64,000 nucleotides of DNA from Solirubrobacterales bacterium (lineage in GTDB: Bacteria > Actinomycetota > Thermoleophilia > Solirubrobacterales > 70-9), in NCBI GenBank assembly GCA_016712175.1, contig JADJRQ010000004.1, forward strand, positions 1 through 64,000, in the 5' to 3' direction. The position numbers and the translations under genes were made by a program. The notes under the pieces are model-generated. The model worked only from the letters and a program-made list of their open reading frames with translations. It was not told the DNA's origin and did no database searches. Positions 61,704 to 64,000 of this stretch are shown here, one piece after another (the stretch's first letter is position 1; each line of letters begins with the position of its first letter).

Positions 61704-62529
61704 CCGATCTCCGTTGTCGTGAGGCGAGCGCCAGGATTCCAACGGCAAAAGCGATCGAAGCAGCCGCGCCGACGAGTAGTGCCGCTGCCGCCTCGCCGGC
61801 CCCCGAGATCGCGTCAGTCTGGGTCACCTCGAGGGCATAGGTTCCGATCGTCGGCGGATAGTTCGGGCCGACTGCAAGCGGGACCTCGAAAGCGCTGAAG
61901 ACAAACGCCGTGACGATGATCGATCCGATTCCGAGGGGCACACGAACAGCGGGCCAGATGACCCAACGCAACCTGGCCCACCTTCCCATCCCGTGGACAG
62001 CAGCCATTTCGTTTTGCTCATCGAGACGACGACCCATTACCGCCAGAAGCAGCAGCACAAGAAAGGGCGTCTCCTTGAACAGGTAAACCAGCACGATGCC
62101 GAGTCCGGCCTGATCACGAACCAGATTGATCGGCAGGGAGCCGAGCACACGATCCGCCAGACCGCCTGGAGCCAGCCAGAGTACGGCCACGACAGCAACG
62201 ATCATGTGCGGCACGGGGACCGGAAAGGCAGCCGCGGTACGGGCCGCGCTGGACCCCCTCCTCATTAGCGACGCAATCACCAGGGCGAGGAGCGCCGCGA
62301 GGACCGTGGCCATGGCGGTGGTGAGCAAGGTGAAGACCAGCGCGTCACCGAACACCGGATCGCCGAAAACTGACCGCCAGTTGTCGAGCGACCAGGAGTC
62401 GAGCCCACCCCCGAGTGGTGGAGTAAAACTCTGATCGACCGCCCCTGCCAACGCACCCCCGAACAGCAACACCGTGGCCGTAACCGCCGGCGCCAGCATC
62501 GCGGCATTTCGCCAGGCCGGCTGCTTCAC
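61696..62529 (-). CDS. ABC transporter permease (YnjC-like, first half)
   Basis: 277 residues, six helices, with NEMAAVHGMGRWARLRWVIW as the EAA coupling loop. LDNWRSVFGDPVFGDALVFT precedes the transmembrane core. Overlaps the ATPase gene by four bases upstream and the second permease by eight downstream, so the importer is cotranslated. Confidence 0.87.
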   Translation of the reverse strand: MKQPAWRNAAMLAPAVTATVLLFGGALAGAVDQSFTPPLGGGLDSWSLDNWRSVFGDPVFGDALVFTLLTTAMATVLAALLALVIASLMRRGSSAARTAAAFPVPVPHMIVAVVAVLWLAPGGLADRVLGSLPINLVRDQAGLGIVLVYLFKETPFLVLLLLAVMGRRLDEQNEMAAVHGMGRWARLRWVIWPAVRVPLGIGSIIVTAFVFSAFEVPLAVGPNYPPTIGTYALEVTQTDAISGAGEAAAALLVGAAASIAFAVGILALASRQRRSDA

Positions 62530-63530
62530 CCTGCGGGTATCCGCCAGAGTTGGGGCTCAGGCAGCGAGACTCCGACTTTCGAACCGACTGCCGGTGAGAC
62601 TTCTGCCTGAACATGCGCTTCGAGCACGCTCTGTTCGCCCTTCAGGATGACTCGGACGTGAGTGCCCAGATAGACCGCTTCGATGGCGGTCATCTCAACC
62701 TGGCCACCGTCGCCGATGACCACTGCTTCAGGGCGGATGGAAAGAGTCACCTCACCGTCCGGCCCTTCGACTGCGATCTCCGATCCTTCGAAAGCAAGGT
62801 GGCCGTCCTTGACCATCCCGTGGATCAGGTTCAATCCGAAGAAGCGGGCGGTGCGTTCAGTTTGCGGACGCCTGAACATCGATTCCGGGTCGTCGCTCTG
62901 CAGGATTGTGCCGGCGATCAGGAGGGCGATGACCTGGCCCATCTCGGCAGCCTCGGCCCGGTCGTGGGTGACCGACACCGTCGTGACCCCGCGGTCCTCC
63001 TGCAGCTGGAGGATGAGGTCCATCAACGAGGAGCGGCGATTCGGATCGACCGCCGAGAGCGGTTCATCCAGCAGGAGCAGTTCGGGTTCGGCGCATAGTG
63101 CCCTGGCCAGGGCCGCACGCTGTTGTTCGCCGCCGGAAAGGCCCTTCACGCCTCCTCCGGCGAACTCCCCCAGGCCGACTTCCTCAATCAACTCACGAGC
63201 GCGGCTTCGGCGCTCCTTTCGCGGAGTCCGCTGCGCGACAAGACTGATGGCCACGTTGTCGAGCAGGTCCAGGTGGTCGAGCAGGCGGGGTTCCTGGAAA
63301 ACCACCGCACAACCTCGCCGGTGAGCGGGCAGTGCGTCGATCCTCTTGCCCCCCAGGCTGATCGAGCCCCGGTCGAGATCCTCAAGACCAGCGATCGACC
63401 TCAGCAACGTCGTCTTGCCGGCACCGGAGGGACCGACGATCACCGTTCTCGATCCCGCCTCGGCTTCGAACGTGAGGTCGTGGAGAATCTCGTCTGATCC
63501 CGGCGAGACAGCGATGCCTTCGCATTTCAG
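62526..63530 (-). CDS. ABC transporter ATP-binding protein (YnjD-like)
   Basis: Walker A IVGPSGAGKTTLLRSIAGLE, Q-loop VVFQEPRLLDHLDLLDN, signature LSGGEQQRAALARAL, Walker B LLLLDEPLSAVDPN, switch VTHDRAEAAEMG, and a C-terminal TOBE-like region (LSIRPEAVVIGD, EAVYLGTHVRVILKG). The frame extends upstream of the first GTG (63443) with normal ATPase residues (CEGIAVSPGSDEILHDLTFE), so the gene must start earlier. The only candidate is CTG 63528-63530, five bases after the SBP stop, or the 5' end has a lost base. Coordinates use the CTG. Confidence 0.87.
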   Translation of the reverse strand: MKCEGIAVSPGSDEILHDLTFEAEAGSRTVIVGPSGAGKTTLLRSIAGLEDLDRGSISLGGKRIDALPAHRRGCAVVFQEPRLLDHLDLLDNVAISLVAQRTPRKERRSRARELIEEVGLGEFAGGGVKGLSGGEQQRAALARALCAEPELLLLDEPLSAVDPNRRSSLMDLILQLQEDRGVTTVSVTHDRAEAAEMGQVIALLIAGTILQSDDPESMFRRPQTERTARFFGLNLIHGMVKDGHLAFEGSEIAVEGPDGEVTLSIRPEAVVIGDGGQVEMTAIEAVYLGTHVRVILKGEQSVLEAHVQAEVSPAVGSKVGVSLPEPQLWRIPAG

Positions 63531-63535
63531 TCCCT

Positions 63536-64000
63536 CTATCGCTGCACCTGCTGGATCCAGGCATCGTCGATCTTGCTCACTTCGGCTACCGGAAGCTCAT
63601 TGAGCGGTGTGCCGAGTGACTGAAGGAGGAAAGGGCTTTCGGTGGGCGCAAGCTTCGCGGCCTGGGCCTCGTCCAACCTGTCCGGATCGAGGACTGAGAG
63701 CATTCCGACGATCTTCGGATCCTGCATCCTGGCCTGGATCGACGGGTCGAGAAGCAGGTTCGCAACCACCTGGGCCCCTTGGGGACTGGAGGCATTCGCC
63801 GGGATAGTCACGAAAGATGCGTTCTGTAGTGCTCCGTCGCCGATCAGAAAGGGTCTGGTGGAGTCCGGGAACTGACCCTGGAGGACGGCGTTGTCGATGA
63901 AGTTCGAGTTGTAGCTCATCGAAAAATCTACTTTGCCGTTTGCGAACAGCTGGCTCAGTTCCTGTTCTGACTTCGGCTGAATCTTGCCTTCTGCATACGT
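63536..64000 (-). CDS. ABC substrate-binding protein, YnjB-like (5' end cut by window edge)
   Basis: C-terminal 155 residues, frame open to the edge. DFSMSYNSNFID, SFVTIPANASSPQGAQVVAN and LLLDPSIQARMQDPKIVGML closely follow the YnjB C-terminal pattern (small-residue SBP region, then N-F/L-L-L-S-P-x-x-Q). Periplasm-side or membrane-attached capture protein of the importer whose ATPase and permeases follow. Substrate unknown. First gene seen of the operon running to 57329. Confidence 0.82.
   Translation of the reverse strand, partial: TYAEGKIQPKSEQELSQLFANGKVDFSMSYNSNFIDNAVLQGQFPDSTRPFLIGDGALQNASFVTIPANASSPQGAQVVANLLLDPSIQARMQDPKIVGMLSVLDPDRLDEAQAAKLAPTESPFLLQSLGTPLNELPVAEVSKIDDAWIQQVQR

Overview
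The window is GC-rich DNA with short intergenic gaps, GTG and TTG starts, and many stop/start overlaps of the GTGA, ATGA and TGATG kinds. A six-gene mce cluster, secreted proteins with Lys-rich beta-sheet tails, a heliorhodopsin and a class III glutamine synthetase together suggest a soil actinobacterium, most likely of the Thermoleophilia/Solirubrobacterales. That placement is inference from gene content; no rRNA gene is present.

Layout. 1-4313 (minus): a cobalamin riboswitch leads an operon of two secreted DUF4430 proteins, EcfT and a fused double EcfA ATPase, probably a vitamin B12 uptake system. 4395-8250: a DedA protein, a circularly permuted Tat-lipoprotein amine oxidase, a GH24 lysozyme, tRNA-Leu(CAG), tRNA-Glu(CTC) and exonuclease III. 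8314-24653 (minus): four tandem paralogous secreted proteins, six Mce proteins (A-F order, no YrbE permease or ATPase in the window) and a secreted alpha/beta hydrolase, a large envelope/lipid locus. 24758-34445: M23 peptidase, glutamine synthetase III, a pair of inverted structured repeats, an L,D-transpeptidase, a class III alcohol dehydrogenase with a metallo-beta-lactamase-fold partner, and a second large hydrolase. 34572-43541: acyl-CoA dehydrogenase, DrrAB-type exporter, squalene/phytoene synthase family enzyme, glutathione peroxidase, glnK-amtB, a PH-like protein and a cytochrome P450. 43600-57347: a lower-GC coiled-coil protein, an epimerase, a FadE5-like dehydrogenase, a divergent copper locus (copA / DUF4396-csoR), an SGNH esterase, a cupin-heliorhodopsin pair, a second metal P-type ATPase, an eRF1-like protein and a membrane methyltransferase. 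57329-64000 (minus): one tightly packed operon with a YnjB/C/D-like ABC importer, radical SAM enzyme, CDP-alcohol phosphatidyltransferase, TVP38/VTT protein, ECF sigma factor and anti-sigma factor.

The most interesting items are the radical-SAM/YnjBCD/YnjF/VTT/sigma operon, the permuted amine oxidase, the heliorhodopsin with its cupin, the B12-riboswitch DUF4430-ECF operon, and the covarying inverted repeat pair at 28156-28452.

Data quality caution: at least eight otherwise normal genes are broken by a one-base change, mostly in G/C homopolymers, or by a repeat-mediated small deletion. This looks more like assembly or sequencing error than decay, so genes typed pseudogene here may be intact in the organism.
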